A stretch of 64,000 bases of DNA from Jejuia sp043557195. Its GTDB lineage: Bacteria; Bacteroidota; Bacteroidia; Flavobacteriales; Flavobacteriaceae. The position numbers were made by a program, and so were the translations under genes. The stretch spans positions 1,612,001 to 1,676,000 of the forward strand of contig CP121314.1 of the NCBI GenBank assembly GCA_043557195.1. The letters run 5' to 3'. Below are positions 8,785-18,186 of the stretch, in pieces (position 1 is the stretch's first letter; each line of letters starts with the position of its first letter). The notes under the pieces were generated by a model that was not told where the DNA came from, did not search any database, and saw nothing but the letters and a program-made list of their open reading frames with translations.

Positions 8785-9392
8785 TGTTTGATGTTTTAAT
8801 TATTGGCGGAGGCGCTGCAGGAATGTCCTGCGCTTTGGTATTAGGTTCTGCCAAAAACAAAGCTTTTGCTGCGAACAAAACTATCGGCATTTTTACACAT
8901 CAAAAAACATCACATCTACAAACAGCATTATTTAATAATGTTTTAGGATTAGTTCCTGGCACCACTGGAGTTTCAATTTTAGAAAGCGGCAAACAACAGT
9001 TAACGGAACTATATCCACACATAAAACAAATTGATCAAGAAAAAGTTTTAGAGATTTCTGAAACCGAAAAAGGATTTAACATTCGCACCAATAAAAACAG
9101 TTACCAGTCAAAAACTGCGGTTATAGCTGTGGGTTATACAAATTTAATGCGTATTAAAGGTTTAGAACAGTATGTTGAACCGCATCCGAGAGCTGCTATC
9201 GAGAAAGATCGCATTTGGTTAAAAAACAACGACCATTTAATTACAGAAAATCTTTATGTAGCAGGCACTCTTGCTGGATGGCGCAGTCAGTTTTCTATTG
9301 CTTCTGGAAGTGGCGCACATGTGGCTACTGATATTTTAACGCTTTGGAATGATGGGAAACACACTAAGGTGCATGATAAAATCTCAGAATAG
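8784..9392 (+). CDS. NAD(P)/FAD-dependent oxidoreductase, thioredoxin-reductase-like, short form
   Basis: 202 aa. The N-terminal dinucleotide-binding fold starts with DVLIIGGGAAGMSCALVLG. A C-terminal FAD-contacting segment follows (NLYVAGTLAGWRSQFSIASGSGAHVATDIL). The central NAD(P)H domain with a CxxC pair, present in true thioredoxin reductases (about 310 aa), is absent, so this is a minimal flavoprotein of the same fold. Substrate unknown. It is last in the MarC cluster, and its start overlaps the preceding stop by one base. Confidence 0.85.
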   Translation: MFDVLIIGGGAAGMSCALVLGSAKNKAFAANKTIGIFTHQKTSHLQTALFNNVLGLVPGTTGVSILESGKQQLTELYPHIKQIDQEKVLEISETEKGFNIRTNKNSYQSKTAVIAVGYTNLMRIKGLEQYVEPHPRAAIEKDRIWLKNNDHLITENLYVAGTLAGWRSQFSIASGSGAHVATDILTLWNDGKHTKVHDKISE

Positions 9393-9444
9393 TTATTTAT
9401 GAAAAAGATTTACAAAGATTTCTGACTGAGGGTAAAAATCAAAA

Positions 9445-11031
9445 TCACTCCCCGGCACTCAATCGAATCACCTCTTCAACCATAATATCACGTTGGTTGA
9501 TGACTTCTTCAAAAGCCCCATCACCAAAAAGTTGGTCGGCAAAAGTGGCTTTCATAAATTGCTTTACTTCTTCGTTGTAGGCCACAAAAGTAACGTTAGA
9601 ACCAAATCTTACATTTAGATAATCTTGAAACTCTAAAACCATATCATCACTCACCTTAAAGTTATCTATAAAATCATCTTTGGTATAGTTTTCAAAAGCC
9701 TTACGGTCTTTTTCTAAAGTTTCAAACACAAAATAGCTTATAACACCTCTACGTCTTAGATAGTTAAGCGTTTCATTTTGCATAGATTTATCAACTGGTA
9801 CGAATACATCTGGAATAATGCCACCACCGCCATACACCACTTTGCCTTTTGGCGTAGTAAATTTTAAAGAATCGGCAACTTCTATTTTAGCACCGTCCGA
9901 TAGCTCTCCATTCTCCACACGCTTATAATAATCTTCGTAGTATTCTCTGTTGCCTTTGTCGTAAGGACGTTGAATAGAACGCCCCGTTGGTGTATAATAT
10001 CGTGATACCGTTAAACGCACTGCACTACCATCACCTAAATCCATTTCGCGCTGCACTAAGCCCTTACCGTAAGAACGACGCCCAACAATAGTCCCTTTAT
10101 CGTTATCCTGTAATGCTCCTGCTACAATTTCACTGGCCGATGCTGAATTTTCATCAATCAATACAAACACCTCACCGTCTTCAAACTCGCCTCTACTAGT
10201 TGCATAGCTCTTTTCAATATCACCACGCTTGTTTTTGGTGAATAGGATCAACTTGTCATCCTCTAAAAATTCATCTAAAATTTGCTCAGTAATATCTAGA
10301 CGCCCTCCAGGATTATCTCTTAAATCTAGCGCGATTTGTGTCGCACCTTCATCCATTAATTTTTCTAAGCCTTTTTTAAATTCTTTATATGTAGACTCCG
10401 CAAATTTGTTGATTTTTATGTATCCCAAATTTTTAGTTAGCATATACGCTGCATCCACACTTTTAATTGGAATTTTACCACGCTTCACCTTAAACGTTAA
10501 TAAATCAGGCTCTCCTTTGCGATATACTTTTAATTCCACTTTAGAGTTTAATGGGCCTTTTAATTTTTTAACCAACTCACCGTCTTTTGCATCACCGTAC
10601 AATGTATCACCATCCGCCATTACAATACGATCGCCTCCTTTAATACCAGCTTTTGCACTTGGTCCGTTTTCAATAGGTCTAATTACCGTAATGGTATCTC
10701 TATAGGTGTAAAAACTAACTCCAATACCAACAAAATTACCACGCATTTCCTCAGCAACACGCTCCATATCATCTCTTGGAATGTATACCGAATGCGGATC
10801 CAAATTTTCTAATATCCCATTTACCGTTACATCAACAATGCTATCCGTATTAATATCGTCCACATAATCGTATTCAATATAATCTATCAGCCTATTAAGC
10901 TTATCCTTCTTACTATTAGACGTAAATAGTCGATCTGGAGCATCAGAAAAATTTAACTTTCCACCAATAAAAATACCGGCAGCAATAGCTATTCCAAGTA
11001 TTAATGGCAAATATTTTTTATCAAAATGCAT
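9445..11031 (-). CDS. S41 family C-terminal-processing peptidase
   Basis: 528 aa. An N-terminal membrane anchor or signal (about residues 8-25) is followed by a tail-protease N-domain and a PDZ domain (about 85-170, with FVGIGVSFYTYRDTITVIRP). The S41 catalytic domain has the nucleophile segment DENSASASEIVAGAL and the general-base Lys in RRSYGKGLVQ. Expected to cleave the C-termini of periplasmic or envelope proteins. The start codon shares one base with the stop of the upstream dCMP deaminase gene (TAATG), indicating an operon with coupled translation. Confidence 0.95.
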   Translation of the reverse strand: MHFDKKYLPLILGIAIAAGIFIGGKLNFSDAPDRLFTSNSKKDKLNRLIDYIEYDYVDDINTDSIVDVTVNGILENLDPHSVYIPRDDMERVAEEMRGNFVGIGVSFYTYRDTITVIRPIENGPSAKAGIKGGDRIVMADGDTLYGDAKDGELVKKLKGPLNSKVELKVYRKGEPDLLTFKVKRGKIPIKSVDAAYMLTKNLGYIKINKFAESTYKEFKKGLEKLMDEGATQIALDLRDNPGGRLDITEQILDEFLEDDKLILFTKNKRGDIEKSYATSRGEFEDGEVFVLIDENSASASEIVAGALQDNDKGTIVGRRSYGKGLVQREMDLGDGSAVRLTVSRYYTPTGRSIQRPYDKGNREYYEDYYKRVENGELSDGAKIEVADSLKFTTPKGKVVYGGGGIIPDVFVPVDKSMQNETLNYLRRRGVISYFVFETLEKDRKAFENYTKDDFIDNFKVSDDMVLEFQDYLNVRFGSNVTFVAYNEEVKQFMKATFADQLFGDGAFEEVINQRDIMVEEVIRLSAGE

Positions 11032-11462
11032 TATGCTTTTAAATCTTCTATTAATTGTAAATCTATCCCCGCACGCTTTAAAAAGCTTAGTCCAGAATCA
11101 TCTTTATAAGCCTTATTGTAAACCACTTTTACAATACCCGCCTGATGTATCAACTTGCTACATTCCTTACACGGCGAAAGCGTAATATACAACGTCGCAC
11201 CTTTGCACGATTGTGTCGAGGCTGCCACTTTTAAAATAGCATTCGCCTCGGCATGCAACACATACCATTTAGTATAACCCTCATCATCCTCACAAAAATT
11301 CTCAAATCCTGTTGGCGTGCCATTGTATCCGTCCGAAATTATCATTCTATCCTTCACAATAATCGCTCCAACCTGTTTCCGCTTGCAATACGACAACTTT
11401 CCCCATTCCTGCGCAATTCGCAAATAAGCCTTATCGTATTTTAACTGTTTTTCGTCTTGCAT
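11031..11462 (-). CDS. dCMP/deoxycytidylate deaminase family protein
   Basis: 143 aa. It has the zinc-dependent deaminase motifs HAEANAIL (His ligand and catalytic Glu) and SPCKECSKLI (two Cys ligands). The N-terminal CKRKQVGAIIVKDRMIISDGYNGTPTGFENFCED segment is typical of dCMP deaminases (ComEB type). It converts dCMP to dUMP for thymidylate synthesis. It is the first gene of a two-gene unit with the S41 peptidase, although the functions look unrelated. Confidence 0.93.
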   Translation of the reverse strand: MQDEKQLKYDKAYLRIAQEWGKLSYCKRKQVGAIIVKDRMIISDGYNGTPTGFENFCEDDEGYTKWYVLHAEANAILKVAASTQSCKGATLYITLSPCKECSKLIHQAGIVKVVYNKAYKDDSGLSFLKRAGIDLQLIEDLKA

Positions 11463-11474
11463 TAATTTTTATTT

Positions 11475-11588
11475 GGGCGTTACCCTCGATGAACATTCAG
11501 AAAGGTTTTATAAAAATTCGTGCTCGGGTCGGGCTTTCGGCAGTCGCTCTCTACGAGGAGCTTCAACAAATGCCTCAATCCCTAACGC
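11475..11588. repeat. Intergenic repeat-like element with GGGCGTTA...TAACGC ends
   Basis: A 114-bp segment clearly richer in GC than its surroundings. It starts GGGCGTTACCC and ends CCCTAACGC, so the ends are inverted (GCGTTA / TAACGC). The centre has CGGGTCGGGCTTTCGGC and a short hairpin around GCTC-N-GAGC. The pattern 'GGGCGTT...GGTCGGGCTTTC...CAATCCCTAACGC' recurs in intergenic regions of many flavobacterial genomes, as I recall. Copy number cannot be tested inside this window. Confidence 0.6.
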
Positions 11589-11675
11589 GAAACACCATAA
11601 CGAAAATAACAGGTTCATGTTGTAAATACAATCAATTGTGCGTTAAAGTTTTTACAAAAGTAGACTTCAGTGTAA

Positions 11676-12269
11676 TCATTTCGATAAAAAGTCGCTATTC
11701 AACAACATAGGAATCACCAAACCAATTACAATTGAAGAAATCACCATTATCCAATCGCGCTTCGAAAACCTAAAAATAGTTTGCACCAAATAGCCAATAA
11801 ACAATACCACAAAAACAATGATAATTTGGGCAATTTCAATACCCAGAGCAAACTCTAAAAGTAGTGCCAACTTACTATCCGATTCACCTAAAAGCATATG
11901 AAACTCTCGCGCAAACCCTAAACCATGAATCAATCCAAAAAAAAGCGTAGTTAAAAACAACACACCCACACGTTCTTTCTGAGCACCCTTACCTGCGGTA
12001 AATACATTGTAAACCGCAACAACAAGTATTGTTACTGGAATTAGAAATTCTACCAGACTTCCACTTACGGTTACTACATTATAAGCCGCTAAAACCAAAG
12101 ACAAGGTGTGCCCAATTGTAAATAAAGAAACCAATAGCAATACACGTTTCCAATCTTTAAATAGATACGGAATGGTGAGCACCATTAAAAATAAAACGTG
12201 ATCGTAGGCGTTAATATCCAGTACATGCTTGACGCCGTACTCTACATTGAAAAGAAAATTATCGAACAT
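11676..12269 (-). CDS. HupE/UreJ family membrane protein
   Basis: 197 aa with six or seven predicted membrane segments. The conserved N-terminal GVKHVLDINAYDHVLFL, FTIGHTLSLVLA and LIHGLGFA His-containing motifs match HupE/UreJ-type proteins (PF13795). Some relatives are nickel or cobalt permeases and others are of unknown substrate. No hydrogenase or urease genes are in the window, so nickel transport is only a guess. Confidence 0.85.
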   Translation of the reverse strand: MFDNFLFNVEYGVKHVLDINAYDHVLFLMVLTIPYLFKDWKRVLLLVSLFTIGHTLSLVLAAYNVVTVSGSLVEFLIPVTILVVAVYNVFTAGKGAQKERVGVLFLTTLFFGLIHGLGFAREFHMLLGESDSKLALLLEFALGIEIAQIIIVFVVLFIGYLVQTIFRFSKRDWIMVISSIVIGLVIPMLLNSDFLSK

Positions 12270-12309
12270 TTTAACTAGATTTTAGGGTTCACCAAATATA
12301 CGATTAATA

Positions 12310-12317
12310 TATATTTG
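12310..12317 (+). promoter_or_regulatory. Candidate -7 element (TATATTTG) of the lipoprotein gene
   Basis: TATATTTG matches TAnnTTTG and lies 28 bp before the ATG at 12346. No clear -33 element. Confidence 0.4.
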
Positions 12318-12345
12318 CAATGCAAGTCGTTAAAATATACAACCT

Positions 12346-12867
12346 ATGCTATTAAGGCTATTTAAAATTATTTGTTTTTGTGCTGTAATTACTGCCTGCA
12401 ATAACAAACCACAACAGACCGATGAGACTTCAAGTGAAACTAGTGATACTAACGCTATTACAGAAGCTGATATTGCAAAACTAAAATACCTTGAATTTGC
12501 CTTAGACCCTAAGGTTGAAGTTTTAGCCGAACCTTGGCAACCTTACACAAGACTTAAAACTGCGATTGAAAATATAAAAACAGCAAATTTTTCGTTTTTT
12601 GAAGAAGACGAACAAGCAGTATTTCAGCTTGTTAAAGAGTTGCGTAAAGACATTCCAGACACCCTAAAAACGCAATCGGTTTTATCTAGAATTACTATTG
12701 TTGAAAATATGCTCTACAAATTAGATGAAACCTATAAACTCGGTACAACCACAAAACCTGAACTTTCAGAAGCTGTAAAAGATCTTTTAATATCGTATTC
12801 CAACTTAAACTTTCAACTAAACAAAAAACTGGAAAAGGATAATCAGAAAATAGTGCGTCCTAATTAA
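12346..12867 (+). CDS. Small lipoprotein of unknown function
   Basis: 173 aa. The signal peptide ends in a lipobox (VITAC, Cys18). An acidic Ser/Thr-rich linker (about 20-42) follows, then a helical region containing SRITIVENMLYKLDETYKL and ISYSNLNFQLNKKLEKD. No recognised domain. Probably outer-membrane anchored. Monocistronic, with its own TAnnTTTG promoter and a strong terminator. Confidence 0.8.
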   Translation: MLLRLFKIICFCAVITACNNKPQQTDETSSETSDTNAITEADIAKLKYLEFALDPKVEVLAEPWQPYTRLKTAIENIKTANFSFFEEDEQAVFQLVKELRKDIPDTLKTQSVLSRITIVENMLYKLDETYKLGTTTKPELSEAVKDLLISYSNLNFQLNKKLEKDNQKIVRPN

Positions 12868-12886
12868 CAGAAATAAAACAAAGCAT

Positions 12887-12922
12887 AAAAAAAGAGCATC
12901 AATATCTTGATGCTCTTTTTTT
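12887..12922. terminator. Bidirectional intrinsic terminator
   Basis: Perfect 16-bp inverted repeat (AAAAAAAGAGCATCAA / its complement) with loop TATC, between the convergent lipoprotein and TPR-like genes. Confidence 0.88.
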
Positions 12923-12942
12923 ATATATCTTTTAAAAACAAA

Positions 12943-13656
12943 TTACTGTTTTGGTTGTGCTGCTTGCGCCTGCATTACCTGTTTTTGCCTTAGTAATTCA
13001 TTTTTGGTAAGATTAACTAAATTAAAATTAGGTGATGCTTTTAAGGTATCGTCTAAAATATCTACAGCTGCATCTATGTTATTTTTTCTATCCTGCTGAA
13101 ACAATTGCAATGCTTTTAAGTACATAAAAGCACTTTTAAGTTCTACCTGATAGGGTTGTTGCTTCTCATAATAAGCGCGCACCATATCTTCTTTTGCATT
13201 AGCCAAACCATAGTTAATGTGTTTTAGTGCTTCATCGATTTTTTGTAGTTGCAAATTAAGTTCTGCCAACTCGTAAGCTAACTCAGGATTAGGGCTTCTT
13301 TTAAACATTTCATTAAAATGTACTAAAGCACGCTCTGGTTGCTTTACAGCTTTAAGCGACATAGCTTTAACCTCAACCGCAATATCAGAATCGTCTACTT
13401 TTGCATCAATCCCAATAGTATTTAAAGCTTGCATATATTTACCTTCACTCATGTATATATAAGCCAAAGTATCTTTTCTAGCTTCTGATGGTGCTAAAAC
13501 ATTCAAGTGTGTCATGGCATTAATCATTCCTTGAACATCACCTTGTGTACGCATTTGTTTATTATACGCTTCAAAATGTTTTATTAATTCGGCATTGCTT
13601 TGAGCACCAATTTGTAGTGTCACTGCAAAGACTACTAACATCATAATTCGTTTCAT
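12943..13656 (-). CDS. Exported TPR-like helical-repeat protein
   Basis: 237 aa. A cleavable signal peptide (MKRIMMLVVFAVTLQIGAQS) is followed by repeated helix pairs resembling tetratricopeptide repeats, e.g. about 61-85 (AYIYMSEGKYMQALNTIG), 130-150 (LAELNLQLQKIDEALKHINYGL) and 170-200. The tail is Gln/Ala-rich. No catalytic motif; probably a periplasmic scaffold. Monocistronic with a TAnnTTTG element upstream. Confidence 0.75.
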   Translation of the reverse strand: MKRIMMLVVFAVTLQIGAQSNAELIKHFEAYNKQMRTQGDVQGMINAMTHLNVLAPSEARKDTLAYIYMSEGKYMQALNTIGIDAKVDDSDIAVEVKAMSLKAVKQPERALVHFNEMFKRSPNPELAYELAELNLQLQKIDEALKHINYGLANAKEDMVRAYYEKQQPYQVELKSAFMYLKALQLFQQDRKNNIDAAVDILDDTLKASPNFNLVNLTKNELLRQKQVMQAQAAQPKQ

Positions 13657-13681
13657 CGTTCTTAAATTTTTATTTAACGCC

Positions 13682-13689
13682 CAAAACTA
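13682..13689 (-). promoter_or_regulatory. Candidate -7 element (TAGTTTTG) of the TPR-like gene
   Basis: Minus-strand TAGTTTTG fits TAnnTTTG, 25 bp before the ATG at 13656. Confidence 0.4.
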
Positions 13690-13811
13690 TAAAAATTTGT
13701 GACTTAATCTCTTAAAAGTTTATTAATTGTTAGGTATTATTAATCAATAGAAGGTTTTAAACACTCGTTGGGTTTCAAATTCGAATAAAAACATTACGCT
13801 TTAAAGAAGTT

Positions 13812-14555
13812 TTACAACAAGATCTTTTTATCAATTCTACCTAATTTTCTTTTATCCCAAGCTATTACTTTAACACCTTTAGAGTAATTACACATATTCG
13901 GGTTTCCCATTAGTAAACTTTCAAATCTTGGATAGTTAAACTCCAATTCTTTTAAATCAATCTGATTTATAGACCATTCCAAATGGTGAATTTCAAATTC
14001 ATTAATAGAGTGTTTTGTATCCTGAAACAAGGCGTATCTTTCAGTCAACCAACTATCTAATTTTGTTTTTTCTTTTAATTCTTCTCCTACTAAAAAATCG
14101 ATATTTAAATTATCTTTAAATTCCGAGTTACTCGACACATATTGATTGTTGGCTCGTTTCATCTTTGAATATCGATACGGGAGTTCAGATATCAACCTTG
14201 CTACTTTGCAAGACAAGTATGTTCCACCCTCAATACTTAGAAAATATACGCCAGTTTTATTATTTGATTTAACATAAGTTCGGATATTAATTTCATGAAA
14301 ATCAGAAATTGGAGGAAAAGAAGGCAGATATCTTGGTCTAATCTTTTCCATCGTAAAAGCTACTACAGAAACCCATGGATTCTCTTCGAAAAGATCTATT
14401 TCTAGCTCTTTAGGAACAAATTTTTCTAATTCTACTAAATCAACTTGCCAATGAAGAAATATTGCATTATTCCACTCTTGATAAAACTTCCACTTTCCTG
14501 ATGGTATTTTCCATGGTCTATGTTCAGTGGTATTTAATATTTCACCAATGGTCAT
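13812..14555 (-). CDS. DUF2071 (YqjF-like) family protein
   Basis: 247 aa, soluble. It matches the DUF2071/YqjF family, with the characteristic N-terminal FLHWQVDLVELEKFVPKELEIDLFEENPWVSVVAF segment and the later INIRTYV...GVYFLSIEGG. The fold is acetoacetate-decarboxylase-like but the function is unknown. It lies 17 bp downstream of the M28 peptidase gene on the same strand, so cotranscription is likely. Confidence 0.85.
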   Translation of the reverse strand: MTIGEILNTTEHRPWKIPSGKWKFYQEWNNAIFLHWQVDLVELEKFVPKELEIDLFEENPWVSVVAFTMEKIRPRYLPSFPPISDFHEINIRTYVKSNNKTGVYFLSIEGGTYLSCKVARLISELPYRYSKMKRANNQYVSSNSEFKDNLNIDFLVGEELKEKTKLDSWLTERYALFQDTKHSINEFEIHHLEWSINQIDLKELEFNYPRFESLLMGNPNMCNYSKGVKVIAWDKRKLGRIDKKILL

Positions 14556-14572
14556 ATAAAAATGATTTAAAC

Positions 14573-16861
14573 TTAAGGTACAAAAATCCGCTTCTTCACA
14601 ACCACCGCATCATTCAAAACAAAAGGCTTAGGCATCATACTGTCGTAACGATCTGGAACATCTAATACTTCATTATCCAACAAATCATAAGAAGCTTCAT
14701 AAAGCAAAAACTCAGTCTTTTGATTTTTAGGAATGGTAATCTGTAATTCCAAGGGTTCGTTTTTAGAAACGTAGTAGTTAAGTAATTTTTTTATTTTGCG
14801 CTTACTAAGTATTGTCCCATCCTCATCTTTTTTCATTGGCATCCCATTTATCTTAAACTCATGAAACACATAACTTGTATCGGCAAAAAGTTCCATCCGT
14901 TGAATATTTCTCTGCGGAGTAATACAAATTTCAAAAGATTTAAATTCACCGATTATGGTATCGTTGGCTATTTCAATTATAGGTTCTGGAATATCTACCA
15001 CATCCGTACTTATTGCAAATTCTATTTTAGTATTGTACTTACTACTAAATGTAATATCTGCGGTGTCTTTAGATGTTTTGTTGAAAAAATGAGCTGTCCA
15101 ATCATCTAATAATTTATCATAAGTCATCCATTTTGCGGTATTTTTATCTGCATCCAAAACATATAATAAACTATTTGGTTTTGGACGTTCTCTTGAGAAA
15201 TCTGAGGACATATGAGCGCTTACTAAATAATACATTCCGAAGAATAGAAATAAATAACCCCAACGTTTTTTATGTCGGAAAAACGCAAAAACAGAAAGCA
15301 ACAAACCAAATATTAATACAACTAAAACTGTTGATGATACCAACATTTTTAGCCCCAATCCTACAGGTAATAATTTTACCAAAGGTGAAAAAATAAATAA
15401 TGCAGGAAAGCATAATAATGCTAGTAATATAAGACTTGGTTTCTTTCGCCTCATCAGTATAAAGAAACTCAACAATCCAAAATATATCGGGATAATAAAG
15501 AAACTAGCGCCTTCTAACTTAAAAGCTATGGCACCACAAATGATTAACCAGAAAAAAAGCGGCGCAACCATTAAACTCGCTGCATTTTCAGGTTTATATA
15601 CTTTACTGTAAACCAACATACACACCGCAATGGCTATACAAACAAATGCTGAAATATATGTATACCCATTGTATGTAAATCCATGAAGCATTTCTCCGTA
15701 TTCTGAATAAGAAGCCACAATTAATTTCCAAAAAAATATGCCAACTAATGCACAGAGCACTAATGCTCCCAAAAAGGCAGCAAACCCATTGCCAACAGGT
15801 TTTATTTCAATTTTTCGTCTTTTAAATCCGTAAGCCACCAGTAGTACAAAAGCTAAAATCGCTAAAATAAGCAGTGGTAAAATCCATGAAAACGGATAAG
15901 TAATCATCTTAAAAAATGGTACATTAAAATAAACTACATCATCAATACTTTTAAGTTTATCTAAATCTGCTTCACTAAAATAATTGAGCATTGCCATTAG
16001 ATATGTACCTTGATGCTCTAAAGTATTCCTGTCTAACCTATCATAAGTATCTAATGCTGTATGATAATCAAAATGATCGTCGATAAATGCAAAATTGACA
16101 CCTTCAATGTCTCCATCTTCTCTAAATCGTGTTAAATCAGTATCATTTGGCAATAACTTATAAAGACTATAAAAGAGTGAATTCCCAAAAGGAAACTCAG
16201 GATTGGCTTTCACAAATCCTTCCATCAAATTTGCATTTCCTTTGTTGGTTTCTAAAAACATAATGCTTGAACCGCCACTTCCACGTGCTTCAAAGTTAAT
16301 GGCAAGTCCTACATCTTTTGCCCAAGGATGTTTATTCACGAATATGTCTGCACCGTTTAATCCTAGTTCTTCACCATCTGTAATTAAAATTATAATGTCG
16401 TTTTTTGGTGTTTTCTTTTTACTTAAAAATGCACGCAACCCTTCAAGAATTGTAACCACTCCAGACCCAGCATCACTAGCTCCAAAGGACGAATGTGGGT
16501 GACTGTCATAATGCGTCATTAACACTAATGCTTTACCATTATCGCTTCCTTTAATACGTCCTAAAATATTAGTTGGTTTAGAAAAATTGCCCCATTCCCC
16601 AATAGCATAATCAGTTTGTAATTCGGTTTTTACTCCCAAATCTTCAAGCGACTTAACAATATAGTCTCGCACCTCAAGATGAGAATCACTTCCTAAATAA
16701 TGAGGTGCTTTTGAAATTTCTTTGAGATGAATAAGCGCACGTTGCGTTGAGAATTGATGATCTGGTGCATCAATAGAAGAAATTTCACTTGGAATAATTG
16801 ACGAAAAACTCCAATAAATTCCGAGTATCATTAGTAGTGTAGCAATGGTCTTTTTTACCAT
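14573..16861 (-). CDS. M28 family zinc peptidase with C-terminal membrane domain
   Basis: 762 aa. One N-terminal membrane helix precedes an M28 peptidase domain (about 40-290) with metal-binding motifs THYDSHPHSSFGASDAGSGV (His, Asp), DGEELGLNGAD (catalytic Glu pair) and a downstream DHFDYHTALDTYDRLD segment. About eight membrane helices follow (about 315-550), then a C-terminal soluble beta-rich domain. The layout resembles the vacuolar Pff1-type and bacterial membrane M28 peptidases. Expected to be an aminopeptidase facing the periplasm. Confidence 0.92.
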   Translation of the reverse strand: MVKKTIATLLMILGIYWSFSSIIPSEISSIDAPDHQFSTQRALIHLKEISKAPHYLGSDSHLEVRDYIVKSLEDLGVKTELQTDYAIGEWGNFSKPTNILGRIKGSDNGKALVLMTHYDSHPHSSFGASDAGSGVVTILEGLRAFLSKKKTPKNDIIILITDGEELGLNGADIFVNKHPWAKDVGLAINFEARGSGGSSIMFLETNKGNANLMEGFVKANPEFPFGNSLFYSLYKLLPNDTDLTRFREDGDIEGVNFAFIDDHFDYHTALDTYDRLDRNTLEHQGTYLMAMLNYFSEADLDKLKSIDDVVYFNVPFFKMITYPFSWILPLLILAILAFVLLVAYGFKRRKIEIKPVGNGFAAFLGALVLCALVGIFFWKLIVASYSEYGEMLHGFTYNGYTYISAFVCIAIAVCMLVYSKVYKPENAASLMVAPLFFWLIICGAIAFKLEGASFFIIPIYFGLLSFFILMRRKKPSLILLALLCFPALFIFSPLVKLLPVGLGLKMLVSSTVLVVLIFGLLLSVFAFFRHKKRWGYLFLFFGMYYLVSAHMSSDFSRERPKPNSLLYVLDADKNTAKWMTYDKLLDDWTAHFFNKTSKDTADITFSSKYNTKIEFAISTDVVDIPEPIIEIANDTIIGEFKSFEICITPQRNIQRMELFADTSYVFHEFKINGMPMKKDEDGTILSKRKIKKLLNYYVSKNEPLELQITIPKNQKTEFLLYEASYDLLDNEVLDVPDRYDSMMPKPFVLNDAVVVKKRIFVP

Positions 16862-16976
16862 AATCTTAAAATAGATGTTCGTATTTATAAAAGTACATAA
16901 TTTAAAGTTGCGATGTTTACTTTTAGGAAAACTCCTTTTTTTTAAATATATTTAGAATTACTAAAAACTAATTATT

Positions 16977-17441
16977 ATGGGAATTAAGAGCTTTCAAGGG
17001 TCGAGAAGACAACAATCTACAGCTGATACCACACCACTAAAAGTGAGTGATTACATGACGAGAAATTTGATAACCTTTACACCTGATCAGTCTATTGAAA
17101 GTGTAATGCAAGCACTTATAAAAAACAGAATTTCTGGTGGCCCTGTAGTGAATGAAAAAAAGGAATTGATTGGCATAATTTCTGAAGGAGATTGTATTAA
17201 ACAAATTAGCGAAAGCCGATACTACAATATGCCAATGCAAGATCAAACTATTGAGAAACACATGGTTAACAACGTAGAAACTATAGATGGCAATATGAAT
17301 ATTTTTGATGCTGCCAAAAAGTTTCTTGAAGCTAAACGCAGACGCTTCCCTATAGTTGAAAATGGTAAACTCGTAGGGCAAATTAGTCAGAAAGATGTAT
17401 TAAAAGCCGCTATGAAATTAAAGGGGCAAACTTGGAAATAA
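16977..17441 (+). CDS. Tandem CBS-domain protein
   Basis: 154 aa consisting almost entirely of two CBS domains (about 22-80, MTRNLITFTPDQSIESVMQALIKNRISGGPVV; and 91-148, MVNNVETIDGNMNIFDAAKKFLEAKRRRFPIV). It probably binds an adenine nucleotide and acts as an energy or redox sensor. The partner is unknown. It stands alone between opposing genes. Confidence 0.92.
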   Translation: MGIKSFQGSRRQQSTADTTPLKVSDYMTRNLITFTPDQSIESVMQALIKNRISGGPVVNEKKELIGIISEGDCIKQISESRYYNMPMQDQTIEKHMVNNVETIDGNMNIFDAAKKFLEAKRRRFPIVENGKLVGQISQKDVLKAAMKLKGQTWK

Positions 17442-17445
17442 AACT

Positions 17446-18129
17446 TTATCTCTTTTGAGTTCTTGCTGCAGGCAAATCTGTGATGATAATTTTTTGTTTA
17501 TCATTACTTTCTAATGCTGCTATTTTAGAATAGCTGTAACCATTTATGGTTGTGTCTATGGCTTTCCATTTTGCAATACCACCAACAGTAACAGTTTCAC
17601 CAACCTCTAATATGCGTTCACTGTAGCGCAAGGTTCTATTAAATCCCAATAAATTCACACTGTTTATGTTGTATGCGGAAAGTAATGCTTCAAATTCAGG
17701 TGTAGGATCATTTAAAAATCCTGAGGATACTTTTTTATCAGCTTCCAAATATATTTTAAAATTTATCGGATTTGTGTCAGGTTTTATCATGACGACTTCT
17801 CCTTTTTGTTCCACAAAGAAATCTTGAATATTGGTCTCTTTAATTAAAGTTTTCCAATACCTGTTTTTACCAGAACTTTTCTTTTGCTGAATTTTAAACT
17901 CAAAAGCAACACATTTACGTTTACTAAAAGGAGCAACAAAAGGCTCATGCACATGCAGCACCTTACCAGTAACTTTTGAAGGTTCGTTTATTCTAAATTG
18001 AAGAATATCTTTAGTCTTCAATTTTGAGAGACTTCTTAAAACACTTTGTTTCTTTCCGAAATAATAAGAACATACAGCAATAATAATGATTGCTATAATT
18101 ATTAATGGAATGATAATTTCTGGAGGCAT
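17446..18129 (-). CDS. Membrane-anchored GIDE-like domain protein
   Basis: 227 aa. One N-terminal hydrophobic helix (IIIPLIIIAIIIIAVCSYYFG) precedes a soluble beta-rich region. The pattern VTGKVLHVHEPFVAPFSKRKCVAFEFKIQQ ... TNIQDFFVEQKGEVVMIKPD ... RTLRYSERILEVGETVTVGG resembles the GIDE domain of mitochondrial MUL1-type ubiquitin ligases and its prokaryotic relatives. There is no RING finger. Function in bacteria is unknown. The assignment is by motif resemblance only. Confidence 0.6.
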   Translation of the reverse strand: MPPEIIIPLIIIAIIIIAVCSYYFGKKQSVLRSLSKLKTKDILQFRINEPSKVTGKVLHVHEPFVAPFSKRKCVAFEFKIQQKKSSGKNRYWKTLIKETNIQDFFVEQKGEVVMIKPDTNPINFKIYLEADKKVSSGFLNDPTPEFEALLSAYNINSVNLLGFNRTLRYSERILEVGETVTVGGIAKWKAIDTTINGYSYSKIAALESNDKQKIIITDLPAARTQKR

Positions 18130-18186
18130 TGAATGTGTTAAAGTTTAGTTATTAGTAATTTGTTTAAGGTATTTGTTACATTAAAC

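Noticed and set aside
10229..10705. 158-codon plus-strand ORF
   Set aside because: Antisense to the S41 peptidase, whose domains and catalytic motifs are clear.
11489..11710. 73-codon plus-strand ORF
   Set aside because: It lies mostly across the intergenic repeat element, has no family resemblance, and its end overlaps the HupE-like gene.
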